DNA from: Spirosoma taeanense | GTDB taxonomy: Bacteria; Bacteroidota; Bacteroidia; Cytophagales; Spirosomataceae | Length of the DNA stretch: 64,000 nucleotides | Assembly (NCBI RefSeq): GCF_013127955.1 | Contig: NZ_CP053435.1 | Coordinates: 2,232,001 to 2,296,000, forward strand | Reading direction: 5' to 3' | Part shown: positions 42,944 to 51,734 of the stretch, one piece after another | Position numbering within the stretch: position 1 is the stretch's first letter | Layout of the letters: each line of letters starts with the position of its first letter | The notes under the pieces: generated by a model | What the model was told of the DNA's origin: nothing | Databases searched by the model: none | What the model saw: only the letters and a program-made list of their open reading frames with translations | Position numbers and translations under genes: made by a program

Positions 42944-45148
42944 ATGCAGTATAAAGCTTATCTTCTGCTAGCCTGTTTTGCGGGTCTGTGGGTCTGCTCC
43001 GCGCAGGCTCAGACTTCTTTTTCAGTTCAGGAAACTACCGATCTGAGCCAGCAGGCCAAAGGAGTCGAAATCGTTAAGGATGCCTACGGCGTACCACATA
43101 TTTACGCCAAAACCGATGCTGATGCCGTATTTGGGCTCATGTACGTTCAGTGCGAAGAGTTTTTCGAGAAAGTAGAAAATACGCTGATTACCCGCCTGGG
43201 GCGGCTGTCCGAAATCGAAGGCGAATCGGCGATCTACAAAGATCTCTGGACGCGCATGTTTATTGATTCGACCCAGGCCGTTTCGCTGTACCAGAAAACG
43301 CCGGGCTGGCTCAAAAAACTGTGTGACGCCTATGCCGCCGGAATCAACTATTACCTAATTACGCATCCGGCGGTCAAACCAAAGCTGCTCACGCGGGTGG
43401 AACCGTGGATGGTTCTGATGAACAATGTACCGGCTATGGCGGGTAGCAATGTGAGCGAATCCGATTTTAAAGCGTTCTACCTGAATGAAATGGGCTCACC
43501 GGCTATCGGCAGCCGGAGCTTTACCGCCGAGCCTCCCAAAAACGACGGGTCCAATGGCTGGGCGCTGGCGCCTTCCCGTACGCAGAGCCGAAAGGCAATG
43601 CTTTTCATTAACCCCCACGCCGAGTATTACGGTCGGCTGGAAGTTCAGATGGTTAGCGATGAAGGATTGAACGCGTACGGGGCTCCGTTTCTGGGGCAGT
43701 TCAACATCTTTCAGGGCTTTAATGAGTTCTGCGGCTGGATGCACCCGGTTTCTCTCTCGGATGCTAAAGACTTATACGCCGAAGACATCGCCTGGAAACA
43801 GGGGAAACGTATGTATCGGTACGATGGCACCTGGAAGCCGGTGGATAGTACCATCCACGAGCTTCGTTATAAGCAGGGCGATGGCTGGGGAACCCGTAAA
43901 TTCGTGACGTACCGCACCCATCACGGGCCGGTTGTGTATGCAACAGCTACCCGCTGGATTAGTCTGAAAACCTACGAGCCCAACATTGACCTGCTCGCCA
44001 TGCACTGGCAGAAGATGAAAGCCCGCAACCTGAGCGAGTTCACCACCGCACTGAATACCCGGGCCATGGTGGGCAGTAACGTAATCTACGCCGATAGAAA
44101 AGGCAACATCGCCTACTGGCATGGCAACTTCGTGCCCCGGAAAAACCCGTTGCTCGACTGGAAGCGGCCGGTTGATGGAACCACCTCGGCAACAGAGTGG
44201 CAGGGAACCCATGCACTTAAAGAAATTCCCCAGTACATCAATCCGGCGAACGGATGGGTACAGAACTGTAACTCAACACCGCTGTATGGAACGGGCGAAC
44301 TGGCCACGGAGATGCTGAAACTGCCCGGCTATATGCTGCCCGATGGTCATACACCCCGGGCCGTTCATGCGGTACGGGTGCTGACACCCTTGAAAAATGC
44401 GACTCTCGACGACATGATCAGGATTTCCTATGACCCGTACCTGCCTAGCGGAGCGCGCTTCATTCCTGGCCTGATTGCGGCTTATCATAAGGTTGCCAAC
44501 GACAGCCTGCAGGCTAAACTGGCACAACCTGTTGACATCCTGAAAAAGTGGGATTTTAAAACGGATACGGGTTCGGTAGCGACAACACTGGCCGTTCACT
44601 GGCTGGAGAAAATTATTCAGCTGGATATGGCCCGGCTGCCAAAGCCCGCCACTACCGAAGAGCAGTACTCCCTGACGAATGGGTCGGCGATCACCACCGA
44701 ATTTATTTCACCCCAGGAACAGGTTACGGCGCTGGCTCAGGTTGTGGCCGATCTCGAAAAAGAATTTGGAACCTGGCAGGTGAGCTGGGGTACGGATAAC
44801 CGCTTTCAGCGGACGGCCGATGCCGAACCCAGCGACGAAAAACCCAGTTGGGCTGTTCCGGCAACGCCGGGCTTCATGGGTTCACTGAACGCCTACGTAA
44901 GCCGTAAAGCCCCAAAGACCCACAAGCGGTACGGCGTTACGGGCAATACCTTCGTAGCCGCCGTTGAGTTTGGCGACCGGCTGCGGGCAAAGACAATCCT
45001 GACCGGCGGAGCCAGCTCCGACCCTGCTTCGGCCCACTACACCGACCAGGTAAACGGGTATATAAACGGCACTTATAAAGAAATTTATTTTTATAAAGAT
45101 GACGTGTATAAACACGCCGAAAAAATCTATCACCCCGGCGATAAGTAG
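42944..45148 (+). CDS. Penicillin-acylase-family amidohydrolase (Ntn hydrolase)
   Basis: A 734-residue exported precursor (signal peptide 1-22, 'VCSAQAQ'). It should cleave itself at 'KNDGSNGWALAPSRT' to expose Ser203 as the N-terminal nucleophile of the beta chain, the hallmark of penicillin/acylhomoserine-lactone acylases. The alpha part has 'VEIVKDAYGVPHIYAKTDADAVFG' (core 'DAYGVPHIYA'). The natural substrate is an N-acyl amide. The peptide-active genes that follow suggest it trims blocked amino acids or peptides. Confidence 0.9.
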   Translation: MQYKAYLLLACFAGLWVCSAQAQTSFSVQETTDLSQQAKGVEIVKDAYGVPHIYAKTDADAVFGLMYVQCEEFFEKVENTLITRLGRLSEIEGESAIYKDLWTRMFIDSTQAVSLYQKTPGWLKKLCDAYAAGINYYLITHPAVKPKLLTRVEPWMVLMNNVPAMAGSNVSESDFKAFYLNEMGSPAIGSRSFTAEPPKNDGSNGWALAPSRTQSRKAMLFINPHAEYYGRLEVQMVSDEGLNAYGAPFLGQFNIFQGFNEFCGWMHPVSLSDAKDLYAEDIAWKQGKRMYRYDGTWKPVDSTIHELRYKQGDGWGTRKFVTYRTHHGPVVYATATRWISLKTYEPNIDLLAMHWQKMKARNLSEFTTALNTRAMVGSNVIYADRKGNIAYWHGNFVPRKNPLLDWKRPVDGTTSATEWQGTHALKEIPQYINPANGWVQNCNSTPLYGTGELATEMLKLPGYMLPDGHTPRAVHAVRVLTPLKNATLDDMIRISYDPYLPSGARFIPGLIAAYHKVANDSLQAKLAQPVDILKKWDFKTDTGSVATTLAVHWLEKIIQLDMARLPKPATTEEQYSLTNGSAITTEFISPQEQVTALAQVVADLEKEFGTWQVSWGTDNRFQRTADAEPSDEKPSWAVPATPGFMGSLNAYVSRKAPKTHKRYGVTGNTFVAAVEFGDRLRAKTILTGGASSDPASAHYTDQVNGYINGTYKEIYFYKDDVYKHAEKIYHPGDK

Positions 45149-45168
45149 CCCCAAAACGACCTGTATGT

Positions 45169-46827
45169 ATGAAAAGGCGTGACTTTGTAAAATTATCCGG
45201 TTTCGGTATGGGTGCTACGTTACTGCCCGCCGGATTACTGGCCGGTGATCCAGTTGCCGGTCGCCGGATTTCGGCGGAGGAGTTGCTCAACCCTGGCCCT
45301 GACGTAGCCTTTAAGAAACAGATGGCCGACGTAGCTCTGAATGCGGCCAAGAGCAAAGGCGCTACGTATACGGATGTCCGGATTGGTCGGTATCTGCGGC
45401 AGTATCTGTTTACGCGTGAGAATAAGGTACAGAATATCGTCAACTCCGAGTCGTACGGGATCGGCATCCGGGTTATTGCCAATGGCACCTGGGGGTTTGC
45501 ATCAACGAATGAGATGACGCCGGAAAGCATTGCCTATACCGCCGGGATGGCAGTAGAGATGGCAAAGGCCAATGCCGAAATACAGCGGGAGCCGGTCGTG
45601 CTGGCCCCGCAGAAAGGCGTTGGTGAGAAAAGCTGGAAAACGCCCATCCAAAAAAATGCTTTCGAGATTCCGGTCAAGGAAAAGATCGATCTGCTCATGG
45701 AGGTGAACGGTGCCGCTCTCAAAAAAGGCGCTTCGTTTGTTACCTCGAACCTTTTCTTTGTTAACGAGCAGAAATACTTTGCGTCGACCGATGGCTCCTA
45801 TATCGACCAGGACGTGCATCGGATGTGGCCTACGTTTACGGTTACGGCCGTCAACAAGCAAACCGGCCGGTTTAAAACCCGTGACGCCCTGAGCGCTCCC
45901 ATTGGGATGGGCTACGAGTATTTGTCGGACAATCCGGCCGAAAAGATGATCATTCCCAACGGTCCAACGGTCTACCGCTATGCCTACAATATGATCGAGG
46001 ATGCCACCGCAGCGGCCCTGCAGGCCAGGGAAAAGCTAACGGCCAAGTCGGTGCCGGCGGGGAAGTACGATATGATTCTGGACCCGTCGAACCTGGGCCT
46101 GACCATCCACGAATCGGTTGGGCACCCGCTCGAACTTGATCGCGTGCTGGGCTACGAGGCCAACCTGGCCGGCACGAGCTTTGCAACGATGGAAAAGCTG
46201 CAATCCAAGAACTTTCAGTACGGCAGCAACATCGTTAATCTGGTAGCCGACAAGACTCAGCCAAACACAATGGGGCTGGTGGGCTACGACGACGAGGGTG
46301 TTCCCTGCAAACAGTGGCCACTGGTGAAAGACGGGATTCTGGTCAACTTTCAGGCCACGCGTGATCAGGTGCATCTGCTGGGGGAAACAGAATCGCAGGG
46401 GTGCAGTTTTGCCGAAAGCTGGGATAGTGTCCAGTTCCAGCGGATGCCCAACGTATCGCTGCAGCCCGGTCGGGATAAATACAGCATTCATGACATGATC
46501 AGGGATACCGAGAAAGGAATTTACATCCTGGGTCGGGGGTCTTCGTCCATCGATCAGCAACGGTATAACTTCCAGTTCAGCGGGCAGCTTTTCTATGAAA
46601 TCAGGAACGGAGCCATCGTGGGCATGCTCGACGACGTTGCCTATCAGTCGAACACGCAGGAATTCTGGAACTCATGCGCCCGGATTTGCGATAAGGACGA
46701 CTATCGGCTTTTCGGCACTTTCTTCGATGGAAAAGGACAGCCCGGTCAGGTAAGCGCTGTCTCGCACGGTTGCCCGACCACGCGTTTCAATGGCGTGAAC
46801 GTAATCAATACCGGACGGAAGATTTAA
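45169..46827 (+). CDS. TldD-like metalloprotease with twin-arginine leader
   Basis: A 552-residue member of the TldD/PmbA family. The N-terminus 'MKRRDFVKLSGFGMGATLLPAG' has an RR-x-F-x-K twin-arginine motif and a hydrophobic core, so export folded through Tat is predicted. The zinc site is H314-E315-x-x-x-H319 in 'LTIHESVGHPLELD'; a cysteine in 'CARICDKDD' near 503-507 could be the third ligand as in E. coli TldD. TldD works with TldE, and a TldE-like gene is next. E. coli TldD/TldE is cytoplasmic, so the leader is unusual. Confidence 0.9.
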   Translation: MKRRDFVKLSGFGMGATLLPAGLLAGDPVAGRRISAEELLNPGPDVAFKKQMADVALNAAKSKGATYTDVRIGRYLRQYLFTRENKVQNIVNSESYGIGIRVIANGTWGFASTNEMTPESIAYTAGMAVEMAKANAEIQREPVVLAPQKGVGEKSWKTPIQKNAFEIPVKEKIDLLMEVNGAALKKGASFVTSNLFFVNEQKYFASTDGSYIDQDVHRMWPTFTVTAVNKQTGRFKTRDALSAPIGMGYEYLSDNPAEKMIIPNGPTVYRYAYNMIEDATAAALQAREKLTAKSVPAGKYDMILDPSNLGLTIHESVGHPLELDRVLGYEANLAGTSFATMEKLQSKNFQYGSNIVNLVADKTQPNTMGLVGYDDEGVPCKQWPLVKDGILVNFQATRDQVHLLGETESQGCSFAESWDSVQFQRMPNVSLQPGRDKYSIHDMIRDTEKGIYILGRGSSSIDQQRYNFQFSGQLFYEIRNGAIVGMLDDVAYQSNTQEFWNSCARICDKDDYRLFGTFFDGKGQPGQVSAVSHGCPTTRFNGVNVINTGRKI

Positions 46828-46934
46828 CCATTCAGGATGGTCGGTACTTGTCATACCTGGGCTTACTCATTCGTAAAAATGACTGCTCAATGACGACGAA
46901 TGTCCATCAATGACCCTCTAACTGACATTACATC

Positions 46935-48251
46935 ATGGCCATTTTATCAGAACAGGACGCCCGGAAAATTATAGATAAGGTTTTAAGTTACTCCAGAGCC
47001 GACGAAATGAAGGTGGAATTGACCGGAGGGCGATCGGGCAATATTCGCTTTGCCCGTAACTCGGTCTCTACCGCCGGGGCATCCAACAACCTGTCGTTAT
47101 CCATAACGTCGGTGCTGGGTAAAAAAACCGGCACGTCCGATATCAACGAATTTGACGATGCTTCGCTGGAAAAGGCCGTCCGTCGGGCCGAGGAAATGGC
47201 CCGCCTGGCTCCTGAAAATCCAGAGTATGTGCCCATGCCTGGCCCCCAGACCTACGCAAAACCCCAGGCGTTTGTGGAGACAACGGCCAATATGAAAGCG
47301 CCGGATCGGGCCCGGCTGGCTGGTGCCAGCATCAGGTCGATCATGACCAGTCAGTTGAGCGGAGCCGGTTTCCTGGAAGATTCGGCCACGTTCAATGCAA
47401 TTGGTAATAGCAGAGGACTGTTCGGCTATCATCAGAGCACCGACGTAAACTTTTCCCTGACGATTCGTACCCCCGACGGGACCGGTTCGGGTTATGCCGC
47501 CGGTGATTTTAATGATGTCAGTAAACTGGATACGGGGGCACTGACGGATATAGCTATCCAGAAAGCGAAAGCTTCTCAAAAAGCTGTTGCGCTGGAGCCG
47601 GGGAAGTATACGGTTATTCTTGAGCCGCTGGCTGCCGGTGAGCTGATCCAGTTCATGATCCGGGCGATGGATGCCCGTACTGCCGACGAAGGCCGGAGTT
47701 TTCTGGGTAAAAAAGGCGGTGGCACCCGGCTTGGCGAAAAGCTCCTCGACGAACGCGTTACAATCTACTCTGATCCCGCAAACGCCCAGATTCCCGGCTC
47801 TCCGTTTTCTCCGGAAGGCTACGCTCACCAGAAAGTAGTATGGTTCGACAAGGGGGTGGTTAAAAACATGTCGTACTCACCTTACTGGGCGCAGCAGAAG
47901 GGAGCGAAGCCGCTTCCTCAGCCCTCGGGCTTTGTCATGGAAGGTGGAACGCAGTCCCTGGCTGAACTGATCAAAGGCACCGAAAAAGGGATCCTGGTCA
48001 CCCGGTTCTGGTATACCCGCTGGTTAGACCCCCAAACGCTGCTTTATACGGGTCTGACCCGCGATGGAACGTTTTACATCGACAACGGGCAGATCAAGCA
48101 TCCCGTGAAGAACTTCCGGTTCAACGAAAGTCCGGTTATTATGCTCAACAACCTCGAAGCCCTCGGCAGGCCCGTACGTACGCGCGGCAATCTGGTTCCT
48201 CCCATGCGAATCCGCGACTTTACGTTCAGCAGCCTTTCGGATGCGGTCTAA
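46935..48251 (+). CDS. TldE/PmbA-like partner of the TldD protease
   Basis: 438 residues, without the HExxxH zinc motif and without any signal peptide ('MAILSEQDARKIIDKVLSYSRADEMKVEL'). Fold marks of the family are 'GNIRFARNSVSTAG', 'AGELIQFMIRAMDARTADEGRSF' and the C-terminal 'IRDFTFSS'. It should form the heterodimer with the TldD-like protein upstream (107-base gap). If TldD is exported by Tat, this subunit must travel with it or the pair must stay inside; both are inference. Confidence 0.88.
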   Translation: MAILSEQDARKIIDKVLSYSRADEMKVELTGGRSGNIRFARNSVSTAGASNNLSLSITSVLGKKTGTSDINEFDDASLEKAVRRAEEMARLAPENPEYVPMPGPQTYAKPQAFVETTANMKAPDRARLAGASIRSIMTSQLSGAGFLEDSATFNAIGNSRGLFGYHQSTDVNFSLTIRTPDGTGSGYAAGDFNDVSKLDTGALTDIAIQKAKASQKAVALEPGKYTVILEPLAAGELIQFMIRAMDARTADEGRSFLGKKGGGTRLGEKLLDERVTIYSDPANAQIPGSPFSPEGYAHQKVVWFDKGVVKNMSYSPYWAQQKGAKPLPQPSGFVMEGGTQSLAELIKGTEKGILVTRFWYTRWLDPQTLLYTGLTRDGTFYIDNGQIKHPVKNFRFNESPVIMLNNLEALGRPVRTRGNLVPPMRIRDFTFSSLSDAV

Positions 48252-48287
48252 CACACGTTTTAACAATCATTACCTGTTTACGAATTA

Positions 48288-49379
48288 ATGAAAAAAATTA
48301 TTGGACTGGCTCTGACAGTTTTAACGGGAACGCTGCTTTGCGGCCAGACGAACGCGCAAAATCCAGAAGCGGCTCAGGTCACTGCGCTTCAACGGCAGCT
48401 ATCGGCTATGCAGCACCAGTTTGATGCGCTGGATAAGGCCATTGATGACCTGACCTGGACCCAGCGGCTGGGCGACGCCGTACTGGTGGACAAGGTCATT
48501 ATTACCGGGCCACCACCGGCTGTTATTAAAAACCCAACCGGGCAGGGCGCCAAAAACCCCGTTCGTTTCTCGGCTTACGTATTTATTCCGTCCAGGGTTG
48601 ACCCATCTAAAAAATACCCGCTGCTGGTGCTGCCGCACGGTGGCGTACATAGCAACTTCAACACGGCCTACGCGCACATCATTAAAGAGCTTACGGCGCA
48701 GGAATACGTAGTCATCGCGCCGGATTATCGGGGAAGCACCGGCTACGGGCAGGGTTTTTATCAGTTGATTGACTACGGCGGACTCGAAGTAGAAGACACC
48801 AAGAGCTGCCGGGACTATATGCTCGAAAACTACGATTTCATCGATAAGAAACGGGTTGGTATTTTAGGCTGGAGTCATGGTGGTATGATTACGCTGCTCA
48901 ACCTGTTCAACCACCCAGCCGATTATGCCGTAGGCTATGCCGGTGTGCCGGTCAGCGATCTGATCGCCCGGATGGGCTACAAAAGTCAGAGCTACCGCGA
49001 TGCTTATTCAGCCGACTTTCACCTGGGTAAATCGGCGGATCAGAATGTTGAAGAGTACCGGAAACGCTCCCCGGTCTGGAACGTGCAGAAACTGCAGACG
49101 CCACTGCTCGTTCATACCAACACGAACGATGAGGATGTGAACGTACTGGAGGTTGAACACCTGATCCATGCCTTGAAAGCCGAGGGTAAAAAGTTCGACT
49201 ATGAGATCTATAAGGAAGCGCCCGGCGGCCATACCTTTAACCGGATTGACTCCTATGGAGCTAAAGAAAGCCGGATGAAAATCTATAGTTTTCTGGCCCA
49301 GTATCTCAAGCCTAACCGGCAGTTCAAAAATGTGAAGGAGCTGATTGAAGTAAGCTATTTCCCGAAGCCGGCAAAGTAA
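48288..49379 (+). CDS. Exported prolyl-oligopeptidase-type (S9) alpha/beta hydrolase
   Basis: A 363-residue serine hydrolase with a signal peptide (1-24, 'GQTNAQ'). The nucleophile elbow 'GILGWSHGGM' gives Ser196. 'PDYRGSTGYGQGF' is a hallmark of S9 peptidases. The acid is in 'TNTNDEDVN' and the histidine in 'PGGHTF'. The beta-propeller that precedes the catalytic domain in full S9 peptidases is absent, and a coiled-coil-like stretch (25-57) stands there instead. It follows the TldE-like gene by 36 bases and fits a peptide-degrading operon. Confidence 0.87.
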   Translation: MKKIIGLALTVLTGTLLCGQTNAQNPEAAQVTALQRQLSAMQHQFDALDKAIDDLTWTQRLGDAVLVDKVIITGPPPAVIKNPTGQGAKNPVRFSAYVFIPSRVDPSKKYPLLVLPHGGVHSNFNTAYAHIIKELTAQEYVVIAPDYRGSTGYGQGFYQLIDYGGLEVEDTKSCRDYMLENYDFIDKKRVGILGWSHGGMITLLNLFNHPADYAVGYAGVPVSDLIARMGYKSQSYRDAYSADFHLGKSADQNVEEYRKRSPVWNVQKLQTPLLVHTNTNDEDVNVLEVEHLIHALKAEGKKFDYEIYKEAPGGHTFNRIDSYGAKESRMKIYSFLAQYLKPNRQFKNVKELIEVSYFPKPAK

Positions 49380-49483
49380 GCCAAACGGCCTGTTCTCTAG
49401 CGACTGCCTGGACTGACTTTACAGTTTCTTAAGCAGCTGAGCACGGTTACGTAACGCATTTACAGCCCTGACCCTGTACACCT

Positions 49484-50689
49484 ATGAACACCTTTATTCT
49501 GCCTCTGTTTATCCCGAAATATACATACCGCATTTCGGTGCTGATCATCTGGGGCGTACTCCTGACGCTTCCCTCGGTTGCTCAGACCCGTTTAACCAGC
49601 CGGTCCGGTGAGTCATTCGTTGATGATAGTTACGTTCGTGCTTATCTGGAGCAGGTGGCTAATGAAAGTGGAGCCCCGGGGGTTTCGGCCGCTGTATCGG
49701 TGAGAGGGAAAACGGTTTTTTCGGGTGGAGTCGGGTTTGCGGATCTGGATAATAAAGTGCCGCAGAACGGAAAAACGGTTCATAACATCGGTTCGGTTTC
49801 CAAAGCCTTTTCCGTGATCGCAATCATGCAGCTGGAAGAGAAAGGGTTGGTTAATCTGAATGATGAAATCCAGAAGTACCTTCCTTACATGCCAAAGAAG
49901 CAAAAACCCATAACAATTAATCATATCCTTACGCATACGTCCGGCATCCGGCATTATGCGAAACAGGACAATGACAACTATGGGTTTAAACGGCTACGGC
50001 ATTACGACAATTTTGAAGAAGCGACCACGATCTTCCGCGATGATCCGCTGCTATTTGAGCCCGGAGCCTATTACGCCTATTCTTCGTATTCGAGTAATCT
50101 GATGCATGGCATTATAGAAAAGGTGTCGGGTATGCCGTTTGAAGACTATATGAAGAAAAACGTCTGGCAGCCAGCCGGTATGCTCAGCACCTGCTTTGAT
50201 GTTCCCGCCCGGATCATCAGTAACCGGGGCAAGGGCTACGTAAAAGACAGCAACGGCACGTTGATCAATGCTCCCTACGAAGATGTCAGTTACAAGTATG
50301 CCGGGGGCGGTATACTCTCCACGCCGGAAGACATGTTAAAACTGGCTCTGGCCCTCAACAGAGGCTTTTTGTTAAAACAGGCAACACTGGAAAAGCTATA
50401 CAAACCCCAGTTTGATAAGAATAAAAAAGATCTTCATGCCAATCCGGCCCAACTGAAAGACCCTTTGTGGCAGGGACTAATCTGGTGGAGTGGCAAGGAT
50501 CGCCAGGGGCACACCTGGTACGGACACAGTGGAACGGTGAAAGGCACCCGATCGTTCCTGATTAACTTTCCGGCCGAGCAGGTCATTGTTGCAATTCAGG
50601 CGAACATAGGCAGCATAAAAATTGATGAATATGCGCTTGAACTCGCGCAGCTGTTTCTGGCAGAGGAGCCGCTGCCCAACAGACCCTGA
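49484..50689 (+). CDS. Exported serine hydrolase, beta-lactamase/LACTB-like family
   Basis: A 401-residue protein with an N-terminal membrane/signal segment (about 18-34). The S-x-x-K catalytic motif is Ser104-V-S-Lys107 in 'NIGSVSKAFS'. The second motif is 'YAYSSYSSNLMHGIIEKVSGMPF' (core YSS, where class C enzymes have YSN; YST/YSS is usual in LACTB). The third is 'GHSGTVKG'. Such proteins are mostly peptidases or esterases, not antibiotic resistance enzymes, and the peptide locus supports that. It closes the operon. Confidence 0.87.
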   Translation: MNTFILPLFIPKYTYRISVLIIWGVLLTLPSVAQTRLTSRSGESFVDDSYVRAYLEQVANESGAPGVSAAVSVRGKTVFSGGVGFADLDNKVPQNGKTVHNIGSVSKAFSVIAIMQLEEKGLVNLNDEIQKYLPYMPKKQKPITINHILTHTSGIRHYAKQDNDNYGFKRLRHYDNFEEATTIFRDDPLLFEPGAYYAYSSYSSNLMHGIIEKVSGMPFEDYMKKNVWQPAGMLSTCFDVPARIISNRGKGYVKDSNGTLINAPYEDVSYKYAGGGILSTPEDMLKLALALNRGFLLKQATLEKLYKPQFDKNKKDLHANPAQLKDPLWQGLIWWSGKDRQGHTWYGHSGTVKGTRSFLINFPAEQVIVAIQANIGSIKIDEYALELAQLFLAEEPLPNRP

Positions 50690-50719
50690 ATCATTCCATT
50701 CGCTTTTGGAGTTCCGGCG

Positions 50720-51328
50720 CTAGCCCACCGGCAGCGAATCGGCCGACTGGAGTAAGAGCGGCATGAATACGCTGAAGGCAATATCCATATCTTTTTCTAC
50801 GGCTACCTTAATTACCTTCATGGATTTAACCATGTGCTTCTTAATCGCACTACTGGAAACGCCCAGAATCTGCGCGGCTTCTTCATAGCTCTTTTCCTGC
50901 TGCCTGCATAGTTTGAAAACGGCACGGCTTTGTGGCGGCAGCGTATCGAGAACTTTCTGGAGAAATTGCTGATACTCTTTGGCGAGCAGGGTTTCTTCCG
51001 TATCGTTTCTGGACCGGCTGTAGCTGCTTAGGACTTCTCCCTTCAGGCGATCTTCAACGGCAACTCGCTTAAGAACGTTAAACGTGTGATTTTTGGTCAC
51101 GGTAAAAACGTAGGACCGGAAGGAGTTGATTTCCCGAATGGCCCATCGGTCTTCCCATATTTTCATGAATACCTCCTGACAGATATCGTTCGAGAGGTCG
51201 GTCGATTTAATGAACTTACAGATGAACCGGTAAATGCTTGGCCGATAAAAGTCATACAGTTTACCAAACGCTTTTTCATCCCCAATAGAAATTAGGTTAA
51301 GTAGAAGGCTTTCGTTAGAAAAAGTCAT
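50720..51328 (-). CDS. ECF-type RNA polymerase sigma factor
   Basis: A 202-residue sigma-70-family protein. Region 2 includes 'FGKLYDFYRPSIYRFICKFI' and 'DICQEVFMKIWEDRWAI'. Region 4 includes 'LPPQSRAVFKLCRQQEKSYEEAAQILGVSSSAIKKHMVKSM', with the helix-turn-helix. No FecR gene is beside it, though a decayed FecR lies at 37422-37667 at the far end of the same locus. It may once have been paired with it. Its target promoter is unknown. The start at 51328 avoids a doubled Met at 51331. Confidence 0.9.
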   Translation of the reverse strand: MTFSNESLLLNLISIGDEKAFGKLYDFYRPSIYRFICKFIKSTDLSNDICQEVFMKIWEDRWAIREINSFRSYVFTVTKNHTFNVLKRVAVEDRLKGEVLSSYSRSRNDTEETLLAKEYQQFLQKVLDTLPPQSRAVFKLCRQQEKSYEEAAQILGVSSSAIKKHMVKSMKVIKVAVEKDMDIAFSVFMPLLLQSADSLPVG

Positions 51329-51359
51329 CAATGAGGCAAGTTAGGTTGTAAAGAGCTCC

Positions 51360-51384
51360 CCACTCGTTCGAGCAGAACGAGTGG
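51360..51384 (-). promoter_or_regulatory. Leader hairpin or operator upstream of the ECF sigma gene
   Basis: A perfect 10-bp inverted repeat (51360-51369 with 51375-51384) and a 5-base loop, about 30 bases before the sigma factor start. No T run, so it is not a terminator. Confidence 0.4.
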
Positions 51385-51408
51385 AACAGGACGTTTTCCA
51401 GAATAAAT

Positions 51409-51450
51409 GGTTTTCTAATAGGGAGTTGATTTAATAGTCCTATGAAAACC
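51409..51450 (-). promoter_or_regulatory. Second hairpin in the ECF sigma leader
   Basis: GGTTTTC...ATAGG (51409-51422, with a 2-base bulge) pairs with CCTATGAAAACC (51439-51450). The loop is 16 bases. Could be leader structure or an operator. Confidence 0.35.
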
Positions 51451-51618
51451 TGTTTACTTAAAATTTTATTCTGAAGTTTAGTTAAATATAAAAATTAAAT
51501 TCTAATAAGGGGGCTGCATAAAAAATAATACGAGTAGCTGTCGGGCAGAGTTTTCTCTTGAAACTTCGGCTTCTTTTGGCTGACAGACTTTATTATACCC
51601 GTGTTTTTAATTGGACAT

Positions 51619-51669
51619 AAAAAACAGACGACCTGAGTCGGCCACATTGTGGCCGACTCAGGTCGTCTG
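51619..51669 (-). terminator. Very strong terminator of the symporter gene
   Basis: A perfect 22-bp inverted repeat (51625-51646 with 51648-51669) with one central base. On the minus strand it is followed by six T residues (A run before 51625). It lies about 65 bases past the symporter stop. Confidence 0.9.
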
Positions 51670-51734
51670 CATCAGTAGATGAAAATCAGGAAGTAGAAAC
51701 AAATCTGCGGTTCTAACCGTAAGAGGCAAAAATG

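Larger units (their letters stand above)
51329..51734. other. 406-base intergenic region with leader hairpins
   Basis: Upstream of the sigma factor gene and downstream of the symporter gene. AT-rich in the middle. It holds two hairpins near the sigma factor (51360-51384 and 51409-51450) and a very strong terminator (51619-51669), each listed. No gene seen. Confidence 0.6.

Noticed and set aside
46036-46560. 174-codon minus-strand frame
   Set aside because: Antisense to the zinc-motif region of the TldD-like gene; no family features.
49484-50689. Antibiotic-resistance beta-lactamase
   Set aside because: The SxxK is present but the second motif is YSS as in LACTB-type hydrolases, and it sits in a peptide-degrading operon.
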